Part shown: piece after piece, positions 26,923-35,061 of the stretch
Layout of the letters: every line of letters begins with the position of its first letter
How positions within the stretch are numbered: the stretch's first letter is position 1
Source: an uncultured Oscillospiraceae bacterium
GTDB lineage: Bacteria > Bacillota > Clostridia > Oscillospirales > Acutalibacteraceae
DNA: 64,000 bases
Direction: 5' to 3'
Assembly: GCA_902492455.1 (NCBI GenBank)
Contig: CABULH010000007.1
Coordinates: 1 to 64,000 of the forward strand
The notes under the pieces: model-generated
Seen by the model: only the letters and a program-made list of their open reading frames with translations
The model's database searches: none
What the model was told of the DNA's origin: nothing
Translations under genes and position numbers: made by a program

Positions 26923-27444
26923 ATGGCGGAACGCTGGGGTCTGCTGGACGATAAAGGAAATCCCACGGGAAAAACCATGCTGCGCGGCGAACGGCTCAGA
27001 CCGGGGCAGTATCATTTGGTGGTCCATATCTGGATTGTGGACAGCAGCGGTCGTATGCTGATTCAGCGCCGGGCGGAGAATCTTAAACTGATGCCCGGCG
27101 TATGGGCGGTCACCGGTGGTTCGGCTCTGGCTGGAGAAGAAGGGGAAGCCGCCGCCAGAAGAGAACTGCGGGAAGAATTGGGTATTGATACGGCTCCAGG
27201 AGAGCTGCAGCATCTAGGTCGGCTGCGGCGGCGGAATTCCTTTTGCAGTCTATGGCTTCTGTCACGGGATGTGGAGATCGGAGAACTGCGGCTTCAAACG
27301 GAAGAGGTGGCCGACGCCGCTTGGGTCAGCTGGGAACAACTGATGGAGATGGTTCGCAGTCGAGAATTTCATCATTACGGCGACTTGTATTTTGAATATA
27401 TCTATAAGAGAATTTATAATAAGGCAACGGAGGAATCGGATTGA
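26923..27444 (+). CDS. NUDIX hydrolase
   Basis: A 173-residue hydrolase of nucleoside-diphosphate-linked compounds. The NUDIX box G-X5-E-X7-REUXEEXGU is present at about residues 66-88 (ending RRELREELGI). The N-terminus WGLLDDKGNPTGKTMLRGE resembles the isopentenyl-diphosphate isomerase/YfcD-type subgroup, so the substrate is open. A binding site AAAGGA lies upstream. Its last four bases overlap the TTG start of the HAD gene. Confidence 0.88.
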   Translation: MAERWGLLDDKGNPTGKTMLRGERLRPGQYHLVVHIWIVDSSGRMLIQRRAENLKLMPGVWAVTGGSALAGEEGEAAARRELREELGIDTAPGELQHLGRLRRRNSFCSLWLLSRDVEIGELRLQTEEVADAAWVSWEQLMEMVRSREFHHYGDLYFEYIYKRIYNKATEESD

Positions 27445-28265
27445 AGACCTTGTATGTCAGCGATCTGGATGGCACATTGTTGAATTCGGAGGGCCGGATT
27501 ACTGCCAAAACCGCAGCAATTCTGAACGATCTGATTGGGCGTGGGCTGCTTTTTTCGGTGGATACCGCTCGAAGCCTGATGGGCGTATCCATTATCAATC
27601 TGCGAGACATTCATTTTAATCTGCCTCTGATCTTGATGAACGGCGCTCTGCTGTATGATACGGGTGCGGACCGCATTGTGGACACCCGGTTGATGAACAG
27701 GGATACGGTGGCCGCCGTGGTGAAACTTTGCAGGGAACAGGGGAAGGAGCCGCTGCTCTACCGGGTGAATGGCAATCGAGTAACGGTCAGTTATACCAAT
27801 CCTACTTGTCCGTTTGAATGGGAGTTCATCCGGGAGAGGAGCCGGGGATTCGGCCCTCTTTTTCAACAAGTGAGGGAGTTTGATTGTTCCATACCCGCTA
27901 TCTATTTTTCCACCCAGGACACCTATGAGCGGCTGAAGCGAATAGGCGATGCGCTGGAGATGCTGCCCGGCATCAAACATGTGCTGTATCAGGATAATTA
28001 TCACGATAATAATTGGTACCTGGAGGTTTTCAGCGATGGAGGCGGCAAGGATCAGGGGATGCTGCGGCTGAAATCCTTTGTTGGGGCGGGCAAAACCGTC
28101 GCATTCGGTGATAATTTCAATGATCTGCCGATGTTGGCGGCAGCAGATGTGGCCCTGGTGGTGGGAAACGGCCAGGAAAAAGTGCAGGCGGCGGCAGATC
28201 AGGTTATCGGTCCCAACACGGCTGATGGTGTGGCGGAATATCTGCAGCAGTTTGCCGAGTTTTAA
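27441..28265 (+). CDS. HAD-superfamily hydrolase, Cof/YidA type
   Basis: A 274-residue phosphatase. The nucleophile motif is VSDLDGTLL at residues 5-13, and motif IV is FGDNFNDLPML near residue 220, with a C2-type cap between. It starts with TTG directly after an ACGGAGGAATC binding site and overlaps the NUDIX stop codon, so the two are probably translationally coupled. The family acts on sugar phosphates and similar small molecules; the substrate is unknown. Confidence 0.88.
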   Translation: MKTLYVSDLDGTLLNSEGRITAKTAAILNDLIGRGLLFSVDTARSLMGVSIINLRDIHFNLPLILMNGALLYDTGADRIVDTRLMNRDTVAAVVKLCREQGKEPLLYRVNGNRVTVSYTNPTCPFEWEFIRERSRGFGPLFQQVREFDCSIPAIYFSTQDTYERLKRIGDALEMLPGIKHVLYQDNYHDNNWYLEVFSDGGGKDQGMLRLKSFVGAGKTVAFGDNFNDLPMLAAADVALVVGNGQEKVQAAADQVIGPNTADGVAEYLQQFAEF

Positions 28266-28317
28266 ACGGTTGTTCTGTGTACATATTGCATATTGACACA
28301 GGAAAGGAAGAATCCAT

Positions 28318-29481
28318 ATGACGCGCTTTCTTATCCGACGTTTTGTCAAAAACCCGTCGGACACGGGAGACAGCCGTGTCCGTTTAGCATACGGCCGTCT
28401 GGCCGGCGCGGCGGGATTGACTGCTAATATTTTCTTATTCCTCCTTAAGCTGGCAGCGGGTCTGCTGGCGGGCAGCCTGGCGGTGATGGCGGATGCCTTC
28501 AACAACCTTTCGGATGCCGGTTCCTCTGTTGTGACGCTGGTAGGATTCAAGCTATCCGCCGCGCCGCCGGATCAGGAGCATCCCTTTGGGCATGGACGGA
28601 TGGAATATTTGTCCACACTGGTGGTGGCCGCGTTGATTATCGTGGCTGGTTTCGAATTGGTGACTGCCTCTTTTGATAAAATTCTGCATCCCACCCTTCC
28701 AGATTTCGGCGTGATACAGGTGGTGATCCTGATTCTGGCCATTGGCGGTAAGCTCTGGATGGCGCTTTTTTATCGTCGTATTGGCGGGATTATTGATTCA
28801 GAGACGCTGAAGGCGGCTGCGGCAGACAGCCGCAATGATGTGATCTGTACCGGAGTGGTGCTGATTTCCTCTGTTGTGGGCTGGATCAGCGGGTTGGCCA
28901 TCGATGGTTATGTCGGCGTGGTGGTAGCTTTGTTTGTTATGTGGTCGGGCGTTTCTATTATGAAAAATACCATCTCACCGCTGCTGGGTCAGGCACCTTC
29001 TCCTGAACTGGTGCGCTCTATCCGGGAAACCGTGATGGCTCACGACGGAGTGGTGGGAGTGCATGACCTGATGGTCCATAACTATGGCCCCGGCCGCTGC
29101 GTTATTTCTCTCCACGCCGAAGTGCCCTGCCGGGAAGATCTGCTGCGCAGCCATGATCGCGTTGACTGTATTGAAAAGGAATTGATGGCAAAATATCATG
29201 CGATTGTCTGTATTCATATGGATCCGGTGGACACGGAGGACGAACGTGTGGAGTCGCTGAAGATATTGGTTAAGACCATTTTGGAGGACATCGATCCCCG
29301 GATGGATATGCATGATTTCCGTGTGGTATTTGGCGAGACCCATACCAATCTTATCTTTGATCTGGTGCTTCCCTTTGATACTCAGGAGAATAAAGGACTC
29401 TGCGCGGAGATTCAGAGACGTGTGCAGACGGTGGATCAGCGGCTGTTTGTCGTGGCCACAGTGGAACACAGCTTTACATAA
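28318..29481 (+). CDS. cation diffusion facilitator (CDF) transporter
   Basis: A 387-residue metal exporter. Six hydrophobic segments occupy about residues 25-220. The metal site residues are in DAFNNLSDAGSS (helix II), with HPFGHGRMEY following, and DSRNDV (helix V). The cytoplasmic C-terminal domain (about 225-300) is longer than usual and extends to residue 387, containing several histidines. Divalent cations such as Zn, Mn or Fe are the family substrates. The next gene starts 19 bases later. Confidence 0.9.
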   Translation: MTRFLIRRFVKNPSDTGDSRVRLAYGRLAGAAGLTANIFLFLLKLAAGLLAGSLAVMADAFNNLSDAGSSVVTLVGFKLSAAPPDQEHPFGHGRMEYLSTLVVAALIIVAGFELVTASFDKILHPTLPDFGVIQVVILILAIGGKLWMALFYRRIGGIIDSETLKAAAADSRNDVICTGVVLISSVVGWISGLAIDGYVGVVVALFVMWSGVSIMKNTISPLLGQAPSPELVRSIRETVMAHDGVVGVHDLMVHNYGPGRCVISLHAEVPCREDLLRSHDRVDCIEKELMAKYHAIVCIHMDPVDTEDERVESLKILVKTILEDIDPRMDMHDFRVVFGETHTNLIFDLVLPFDTQENKGLCAEIQRRVQTVDQRLFVVATVEHSFT

Positions 29482-29500
29482 CCGGATGGGGAGACGACGC

Positions 29501-30388
29501 ATGAAAGGTGCAATTGTTTATAACGGCTTCTGGAACAGGGAAGGGTTGTCGGATCCGGTCTTACGCTTACAAGAGGCGGCTGAAAAGCGGCATATATCTC
29601 TTATGGCGATTCCCAATACCCTACTGACAGCAGCATTCGGTCACGACGGCCCGGCGGTTGTGGGAATGCCGGCCGCGGATTTTGTGCTTTTCTGGGATAA
29701 GGATGTACGTTTGGCAAGAGCGCTGGAAGCTTGTGGATTTTGTGTATTCAATCGTGCGGACGCGATAGCTCTCTGCGACGATAAGGCCGCCACCCATCTG
29801 ATGTTAGCCCGCGAAGGAATTCCCATGCCGGATACGATGGTGGCTCCCATGACTTATCTAAAGATGGATGAACCGGGAAAAGCGTTTTTAACTCGGGCGG
29901 AAAAACGATTTGGATTCCCAATGGTGGTGAAGGAGTGTTACGGTTCCTTAGGGGGACAGGTTTATCTGGCCCGAAACATGGAGGAATTGTATGCTCTCAT
30001 GGATCAAATGGCGGCACGGCCGTTTATCATACAGGAATTTGTGTCCGCCAGCGCTGGCCGGGATATCCGTTTGTATATGGCGGGCGGAAAGCTGATCGCC
30101 GCCATGCGGCGGACATCCACATCCGATTTTCGCGCCAATATCGGCAACGGAGGCAGGGCAGAGGCATACGCCCCCTCCAATGAGGAAATCCAATTGGCCG
30201 AGCGATGCTGTGGTTTGCTGGGGCTGGATTTTGCTGGAGTAGATTTACTTCACGACGCAGAAGGCCGGCCTCTGGTATGTGAGGTCAATTCCAATGCTCA
30301 TATGGCGGCGCTGACAGCCTGTTCCGGTGTGGACGTGGCCGGAGGGATACTTGACCATGTGCTGTCAGTGCTGAAGGAAACCCACTAA
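29501..30388 (+). CDS. ATP-grasp enzyme, RimK-like ligase
   Basis: A 295-residue ATP-grasp ligase of the RimK/LysX type. The ATP-binding lysine segment is FPMVVKECYGSLGGQVYL near residue 140, the phosphate-end motif is IIQEFV, and the metal site is GVDLL...PLVCEVNSNAHM near residues 245-270. Such enzymes add amino acids, often glutamate, to a carboxyl group of a protein or small molecule. I start at 29501, where GGGGAGACG lies upstream; the frame runs further upstream inside the CDF gene but without conservation. A terminator follows. Confidence 0.85.
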   Translation: MKGAIVYNGFWNREGLSDPVLRLQEAAEKRHISLMAIPNTLLTAAFGHDGPAVVGMPAADFVLFWDKDVRLARALEACGFCVFNRADAIALCDDKAATHLMLAREGIPMPDTMVAPMTYLKMDEPGKAFLTRAEKRFGFPMVVKECYGSLGGQVYLARNMEELYALMDQMAARPFIIQEFVSASAGRDIRLYMAGGKLIAAMRRTSTSDFRANIGNGGRAEAYAPSNEEIQLAERCCGLLGLDFAGVDLLHDAEGRPLVCEVNSNAHMAALTACSGVDVAGGILDHVLSVLKETH

Positions 30389-30400
30389 AGGTAGAAGATA

Positions 30401-30443
30401 AAACCCGGTAGAGCTTTGTGTTGTAAGCTCTACCGGGTTTTGT
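30401..30443 (+). terminator. intrinsic terminator after the ATP-grasp gene
   Basis: A perfect 16-pair stem (AAACCCGGTAGAGCTT with its complement, 30401-30416 and 30425-30440) followed by a T-rich tail. It marks the left edge of the AT-rich island that follows. Confidence 0.85.
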
Positions 30444-30525
30444 TTATTTATGATTTTATAGACGAAAATCGTCTTATAAACCTTTGTAAGTATTTATAAA
30501 AAATGCTTAAAAGTGCCTAAAATCA

Positions 30526-30535
30526 AGGGATTTTC
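30526..30535 (+). repeat. att-like short repeat, left copy
   Basis: AGGGATTTTC followed by GCA, matching a copy at 31361-31370 (AGGGATTTTC followed by ACA) in direct orientation, 835 bases apart. Both lie at the edges of the AT-rich island and both are preceded by GCCT within about 15 bases. A possible pair of attachment-site remnants; ten bases alone could match by chance. Confidence 0.3.
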
Positions 30536-30650
30536 GCATATTTCTGTTTGTCGCTTTATATCTCAGAGAGATTTTTGCTTATTGGGAAAATCCCAAACCC
30601 TTGTGTATATTGGACTTTATCTGGATAAAGATTATATTTGTAATTGAAAG

Positions 30651-30986
30651 TTACTCATCTTTTGGTCTAGGACCATTTGGCAGAGGTTTTCCATTTTTGT
30701 CTCGGTTAATAGGGGTTGCTTTAAGATGAAATTGTATACATCCATCAGCGCATGGTATATTCATTTCATATTTTTCTTTTTCGCCTCTATATGTAAAATT
30801 ACCACCACATCGGATAACTTCACACCATGTGTATACTTTTATCATTGTTTTAGGACACATTCCAGCAGGACATTCATATGAAAAGACAAATTTATCTCCT
30901 TTTTCCAATCCAAGCCTACAGTGTCCTGCTTTTCCCTCTATTGCTGTTAATTCAAATTGCCAATCTTCAGTACACCATTTTTGCAT
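30651..30986 (-). CDS. TIGR04076-like small cysteine-rich protein
   Basis: A 111-residue protein resembling the TIGR04076 family. The features are CRLGLEKGDKFVF, CPAGMCPKTMIKVYTWCEVIRCGGNF, and a C-terminal C-X3-C (CADGC). Seven or more cysteines in a small soluble protein suggest metal or redox chemistry, but the family has no known function. I start at 30986 with GGAGG eight bases upstream. Base and codon use is much more AT-rich than the surrounding genes. It stands alone in an island bounded by short repeats, so recent acquisition is likely. Confidence 0.75.
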   Translation of the reverse strand: MQKWCTEDWQFELTAIEGKAGHCRLGLEKGDKFVFSYECPAGMCPKTMIKVYTWCEVIRCGGNFTYRGEKEKYEMNIPCADGCIQFHLKATPINRDKNGKPLPNGPRPKDE

Positions 30987-31193
30987 ATTAATAACCTCCA
31001 ACGTTAATATAAATAATCTGCTCAATAAATTCTAGTTTTATATGTTTGTAATTCAACACGCATATATGAATTTTACTATAATTTTCCTTAATTTGTACAA
31101 AGTGGCAAAGCCAGCCACCTCATCAATGGTTGAGATAAACGGGCTTCGCCCGCCGTTGACAAGTACGTCTGTCCCTGTTTATATGGTAGCCAA

Positions 31194-31224
31194 GAGGGCG
31201 AGAGCAACAAGTGCTTTCGCCCTC
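31194..31224. repeat. 13-pair inverted repeat in the AT-rich island
   Basis: GAGGGCGAGAGCA pairs with TGCTTTCGCCCTC (one G-U) around a five-base loop. A T run appears about ten bases later on the plus strand, too far for a standard terminator. Its GC-rich arms stand out against the AT-rich background. Confidence 0.6.
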
Positions 31225-31360
31225 GCGTAGTATGGTTTTTCTTATATCTGCCCGTATCGTTTTATATCGTCATAGGAAATCCGGGCACCATTTGGGTACC
31301 AAAGCGTCAAAAATCATTGCTGTTATAAGTGTCCTAATGAGTGAAAAAGCCTGTATTTAC

Positions 31361-31370
31361 AGGGATTTTC
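31361..31370 (+). repeat. att-like short repeat, right copy
   Basis: AGGGATTTTC in direct orientation to the copy at 30526. Here it is the right half of a small palindromic context (CCTGTATTTACAGG, 31350-31363), which is a feature of some recombinase core sites. Inference only. Confidence 0.3.
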
Positions 31371-31405
31371 ACAGTTCAAGACTTTTCGGTAGAAAAAATC
31401 AAATA

Positions 31406-32218
31406 CTATTTTTTATTTCTTCTGCCCTTATTGCGGCGGAGGAACCAGGGCTCGTGGGTATAAATGGTAATTTGTTTAACAATAACCGCCAAACCGGCGC
31501 CTGCGGCCAGCAGTCCCCAGAGCGAACCGCCGATCAGATCCTTCCAGCCGCCCTGCTGCAGATAGGCAATCAAGGAATCCGGAAAAGCAAAATTGGGCAT
31601 ATAGGATGCCAGCGAAAGGGTCAGTTCCACGGTTTGAGAAAGCATAACGGCCAATATGGTGCTGCATACAATACAAATTGTGGCGAAAGTGGTATTGTGC
31701 GTACCATAAAATTGGCGGTAACCGTAAAAGGAAACTGTACTTACAAGGAAGCCTAGGAACCATAGTCCCCAATTCAGAAAGTAGCTGCAGAGAAACCAGG
31801 GGAGTACCCCGATGACGGCGCCGAGCAAAGCGCCAGCAATTCCCCGAAGATAAGAGAGAAACGGTTCCCGATCCTTCTCAAATTTATCGTCGTAGGAAAC
31901 GCCTATCAGTTTTCCGGCATCTTTGGCGGCGATTTCCAGAAAAGTTGTGAAGTCCTCGCCGGACATCCCGGCCATATCCGGAAGAGTCACCACAATGCCG
32001 AAATTCTGATAGGCCACCGTATTGCCTGGATACCGGCCGCCGAGCTTATTTTGAAGTTTGGCAAGATTAGCCTCCGGCAGATTGACGGACATCTCCAACT
32101 GGCCTTCAGATATCCTTGCCCGGAAAGCGATTCCTTCGACCACCCCGGAAACCACCCCTGCCGGATCTGTTTTATAGGATTTGGCGGCGCTGACGGACAG
32201 AATATTTTCAATGGACAT
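31406..32218 (-). CDS. membrane protein of unknown function
   Basis: A 270-residue protein I do not recognise. The first 120 residues are soluble, beginning MSIENILSVSAAKSYKTDPA; residues about 125-250 contain four hydrophobic segments; the C-terminus is very basic (RRNKGRRNKK). The start has GGGAGGAACT upstream. It is divergent from the DEAD-box helicase gene and has its own promoter. The cytoplasmic basic tail could contact membrane lipid or nucleic acid; this is speculation. Confidence 0.72.
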   Translation of the reverse strand: MSIENILSVSAAKSYKTDPAGVVSGVVEGIAFRARISEGQLEMSVNLPEANLAKLQNKLGGRYPGNTVAYQNFGIVVTLPDMAGMSGEDFTTFLEIAAKDAGKLIGVSYDDKFEKDREPFLSYLRGIAGALLGAVIGVLPWFLCSYFLNWGLWFLGFLVSTVSFYGYRQFYGTHNTTFATICIVCSTILAVMLSQTVELTLSLASYMPNFAFPDSLIAYLQQGGWKDLIGGSLWGLLAAGAGLAVIVKQITIYTHEPWFLRRNKGRRNKK

Positions 32219-32253
32219 ACTAGTTCCTCCCGGTTGTTATTCCTGTGATATAG

Positions 32254-32281
32254 ATTATACACTTTTCCTATTTTAACACAA
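32254..32281 (-). promoter_or_regulatory. promoter of the unknown membrane protein gene
   Basis: Minus strand: TTGTGT (32276-32281), 16-base spacer, TATAAT (32254-32259), about 35 bases before the start codon. Confidence 0.6.
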
Positions 32282-32299
32282 ATTATGGAAAAAAACCAT

Positions 32300-32328
32300 T
32301 TGACGGTATATCCTATAAATGCTATAAT
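32300..32328 (+). promoter_or_regulatory. strong sigma-A promoter upstream of the helicase
   Basis: TTGACG (32300-32305), 17-base spacer, perfect TATAAT (32323-32328). Transcription would start near 32335, leaving a leader of about 150 bases that meets a terminator after roughly 30-60 bases. Confidence 0.8.
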
Positions 32329-32361
32329 CAATTGTTCGATTTGCCGGATTTGGTAACTGAC

Positions 32362-32392
32362 AAAAAGCAGGGCGGGCAGTCCCTGCTTTTTT
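32362..32392 (+). terminator. intrinsic terminator in the helicase leader
   Basis: AAAAAGCAGGG pairs with CCCTGCTTTTT around a seven- to eight-base loop and ends in a run of T. Because it lies about 35 bases after a strong promoter and 92 bases before the helicase start, it is either an attenuator of the helicase or the end of a small RNA of about 60 bases. The left arm begins with A residues, so it could also act on the opposite strand. Confidence 0.75.
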
Positions 32393-32484
32393 CTTGCGTG
32401 TACTGGAAAATTTCGGCAATACTATAAGTAAAGAGTAAAAATAAAATCTGATTGAAGATTAGAAGAAAGGCATGATCCCTACTG

Positions 32485-34125
32485 ATGAATCCAGTTTCTT
32501 TTGCAGACATGACCCTGACCCCCGGCATACGCCGTGCCGTGGAGGAGATGGGCTTTATCACCGCGACGGATATTCAGGCACAGAGTATACCGCTGATGCA
32601 GGAAGGCCGAGATGTAATCGGCCGTTCCCAAACCGGAACAGGCAAGACCCTGGCTTTCGGCATACCGGCGATTGAATGCATCGATACCTCCTCTGAAATT
32701 CGTACCAGCGCCCAGGTGCTGGTACTTTGCCCCACCCGGGAATTGGCTGTCCAAGCCTGTGAGGAACTGCGGAAACTAGCCCGCTATACGCCGGGCATCC
32801 GCACGGCAGATGTATATGGCGGCGCACCGATGGATAGACAAATCGTTAAGCTGCGGGCAGCCAATCTTGTAGTGGGCACCCCTGGCCGGGTGATGGATCA
32901 TATGCGGCGACGCACTTTGAAGTTGGAGCATGTCCGCATGGTGGTGCTGGATGAAGCGGATGAAATGCTGAGCATGGGCTTTCGGGAGGATATTGAGACC
33001 ATCCTGTCGGAAACACCCCATGAAAGACAGACGGTGTTGTTTTCCGCCACCATGCCCCCGGCTATACTGGCGATAACGCGCCAGTATCAGAAGGATCCGG
33101 AAATGGTGCAGATCCGCCGGCAGCAGGAAACGGTGGAGAATATTGAACAGACTTACTGCGACGTTCCCATGGGGCGAAAAATGGACGCTCTGGCGCTGCT
33201 GCTGCGGTATCATGCACCAAGATTGTCCATGGTGTTCTGCAATACCAAGAGAATGGTAGAAGAGGTCACTAGTTATCTCAGCGCCCACGGATTGGATGCG
33301 GAGGGACTGCACGGCGATATGAAGCAGTCTCAGAGAACCAAAACCATGGAGGCTTTTAAACAAGGCCGAAAGGGTATTCTGGTAGCCACCGATGTCGCGG
33401 CCAGGGGAATCGACGTGGACGGGATCGAATATGTCTTCAATTATGATATTCCGCAGAACACGGAATATTATGTACACCGCATCGGCAGAACCGGCCGGGC
33501 GGGAAAATACGGCAAGGCGGTAACCGTTTGCAGCGGCAGGCGGCAGGTGGGAGAGCTGATGCAGATCGGCCGAATGGCGAAAACAGAAATACGCCGTATG
33601 GAGATCCCCAGGCCGGAGGAAATCCGGTTCCGTAAGCGGTTGGAAGCCATGGCGGAAATGGAAGACGCTGTTGGCGCGGTGGAGGAGAATTCCATTTATA
33701 AGGAAATGGCTTCGGAACTGGCTGATAGAGGCTTTGATCCTCTGCAGATTGCCGCGGCAGCTATGCAGCTTCATTTCGGCGGCAGGGAGGAGGATATTCC
33801 GGAAATCCGGCAACTCCCATCCTCCACAGGTCCCGATTTCCGTACAGCCCGCCGGGGCGGCTATCAGAAGATCACCATCAACATTGGCCGCTCCAGTCGA
33901 GTAGCGCCCAACCATATTGTAGGAGCGATCACTGGACGAACCAATCTCTCCGGCAGAGATATCGGCAAAATTGAGATATTTGACGATGAAACGGTGGTCT
34001 CTATACCGGAAAATGAGGTGGACAGCACCATCGCTGCTATGGCTGACTGCAAAATTACCGGACGTCCCACCATTACCAAACGGTATAAAAACCGGGAAAG
34101 CGGCGGGTACCGTCGGCGCGGCTAA
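32485..34125 (+). CDS. DEAD-box ATP-dependent RNA helicase with DbpA-type RNA-binding domain
   Basis: A 546-residue RNA helicase of the CshA/DeaD group. Q motif FADMTLTPGIRRA...IQAQSIP, motif I SQTGTGKT, Ia PTRELA, motif II DEAD, motif III SAT, motif V ATDVAARGID and motif VI HRIGRTGRAG are all present. The C-terminal 75 residues form a DbpA RNA-binding domain (VGAITGRTNLSGRDIGKIEIF) with a basic tail. The start ATG is fixed by the Q-motif phenylalanine; the AAAGG site is rather far (about 14 bases). Likely roles are ribosome assembly or mRNA turnover, often cold-induced. The leader terminator suggests controlled expression. Confidence 0.92.
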   Translation: MNPVSFADMTLTPGIRRAVEEMGFITATDIQAQSIPLMQEGRDVIGRSQTGTGKTLAFGIPAIECIDTSSEIRTSAQVLVLCPTRELAVQACEELRKLARYTPGIRTADVYGGAPMDRQIVKLRAANLVVGTPGRVMDHMRRRTLKLEHVRMVVLDEADEMLSMGFREDIETILSETPHERQTVLFSATMPPAILAITRQYQKDPEMVQIRRQQETVENIEQTYCDVPMGRKMDALALLLRYHAPRLSMVFCNTKRMVEEVTSYLSAHGLDAEGLHGDMKQSQRTKTMEAFKQGRKGILVATDVAARGIDVDGIEYVFNYDIPQNTEYYVHRIGRTGRAGKYGKAVTVCSGRRQVGELMQIGRMAKTEIRRMEIPRPEEIRFRKRLEAMAEMEDAVGAVEENSIYKEMASELADRGFDPLQIAAAAMQLHFGGREEDIPEIRQLPSSTGPDFRTARRGGYQKITINIGRSSRVAPNHIVGAITGRTNLSGRDIGKIEIFDDETVVSIPENEVDSTIAAMADCKITGRPTITKRYKNRESGGYRRRG

Positions 34126-34201
34126 TGAAGCGATTCCACTCAAGCAATGGCAAAACCGGTGGTAAAAGGGATAAAATTCACATAGAATTTACCGTTATGG
34201 C

Positions 34202-34230
34202 TTTACAGGCCAGGGGGAATATAGTAAAAT
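34202..34230 (+). promoter_or_regulatory. promoter of the pyrH operon
   Basis: TTTACA (34202-34207), 17-base spacer, TAAAAT (34225-34230). It lies in the 200-base gap between helicase and UMP kinase, where no terminator is evident. Confidence 0.6.
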
Positions 34231-34325
34231 GATGGAATGAAAGGCCACCTGCCGCTGCTGGATAGATCAGTATGCAAAAAAATGGTGGTTTCGTTTGAAA
34301 ATACAAGGAAACGGACGTGGAATGC

Positions 34326-35030
34326 ATGGAGCCACAATATAAGCGGGTGCTTTTGAAACTCAGCGGTGAAGCCATGGCGGGAGATGCCAAATCCGGTCTG
34401 GATTTCGACACGGTTTTAAAGGTTTGCGGCGCGGTAAAGAAATGTGCGGATATGGGAGTACAAATTGCCGTAGTTGTCGGCGGCGGTAACTTCTGGCGGG
34501 GCCGTTCCAGCGGTAAGATGGATCGCACCAGAGCGGATCATATGGGGATGCTGGCTACTACCATCAACGCCTTAGCTTTGGCCGATGCCCTAGAGCAGCT
34601 GGACTGTGATGTGCGCGTACAGACGGCTATTGCTATGAATCAAATCGCCGAGCCTTACATCCGCAATCGGGCGGTGCGTCATCTAGAAAAAGGACGGGTG
34701 GTCATTTTCGGCTGCGGTACTGGTAATCCCTTTTTCTCTACCGATACAGCTGCGGCTCTGCGGGCGGCAGAAATTGAGGCGGACGTCATCCTCAAAGCCA
34801 GTATGGTGGACGGAATTTACGACAGTGATCCCAAAACCAACCCTGAGGCGGTCCGGTTTGATACCTTGGATTTCATGGATGTGCTCAACCGCGATCTCAA
34901 AGTGATGGATTCCACGGCGGCTACTCTTTGCCGCGACAATCAGATTCCAATCCTGGTCTTTAATCTGGATGATCCGGAAAATATTGTGCGCGCGATCTGC
35001 GGCGAAAAAATCGGCACTGTTGTCCGTTGA
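34326..35030 (+). CDS. pyrH: UMP kinase
   Basis: A hexameric kinase of about 234 residues that phosphorylates UMP to UDP. It begins MEPQYKRVLLKLSGEAMAG, has the GGGNFWRG loop near residue 55 and the DHMGMLATTINALAL segment, all typical of bacterial PyrH. The ATG at 34326 matches the family start; a GTG at 34317 has a better-spaced AAGGA site and would add three residues. It begins the run pyrH-frr-uppS-cdsA-dxr-rseP-ispG-polC. The usual upstream genes rpsB and tsf are not here. Confidence 0.95.
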   Translation: MEPQYKRVLLKLSGEAMAGDAKSGLDFDTVLKVCGAVKKCADMGVQIAVVVGGGNFWRGRSSGKMDRTRADHMGMLATTINALALADALEQLDCDVRVQTAIAMNQIAEPYIRNRAVRHLEKGRVVIFGCGTGNPFFSTDTAAALRAAEIEADVILKASMVDGIYDSDPKTNPEAVRFDTLDFMDVLNRDLKVMDSTAATLCRDNQIPILVFNLDDPENIVRAICGEKIGTVVR

Positions 35031-35061
35031 GCTTTCAAAAAACGAACGGAGGTAAGGGAAG

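Larger units (their letters stand above)
30987..31405. other. 419-base noncoding AT-rich stretch with three hairpins
   Basis: Between the cysteine-rich gene and the membrane protein gene. It contains GTGGC/GCCAC (31102-31118), CGGGC/GCCCG (31140-31152) and a 13-pair stem (31194-31224), then the right att-like repeat at 31361. On the minus strand these would form a structured leader of the cysteine-rich gene. Frames crossing the stretch have no recognisable protein; no integrase or transposase is seen. Confidence 0.5.

Noticed and set aside
27414..28550. A 378-codon minus-strand frame over the HAD and CDF genes
   Set aside because: Antisense to genes with all catalytic motifs; no ribosome binding site or homology.
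31211..31756. A 181-codon plus-strand frame over the AT-rich island edge, considered as an integrase remnant
   Set aside because: No tyrosine- or serine-recombinase motif is visible, and most of it is antisense to the membrane protein gene.
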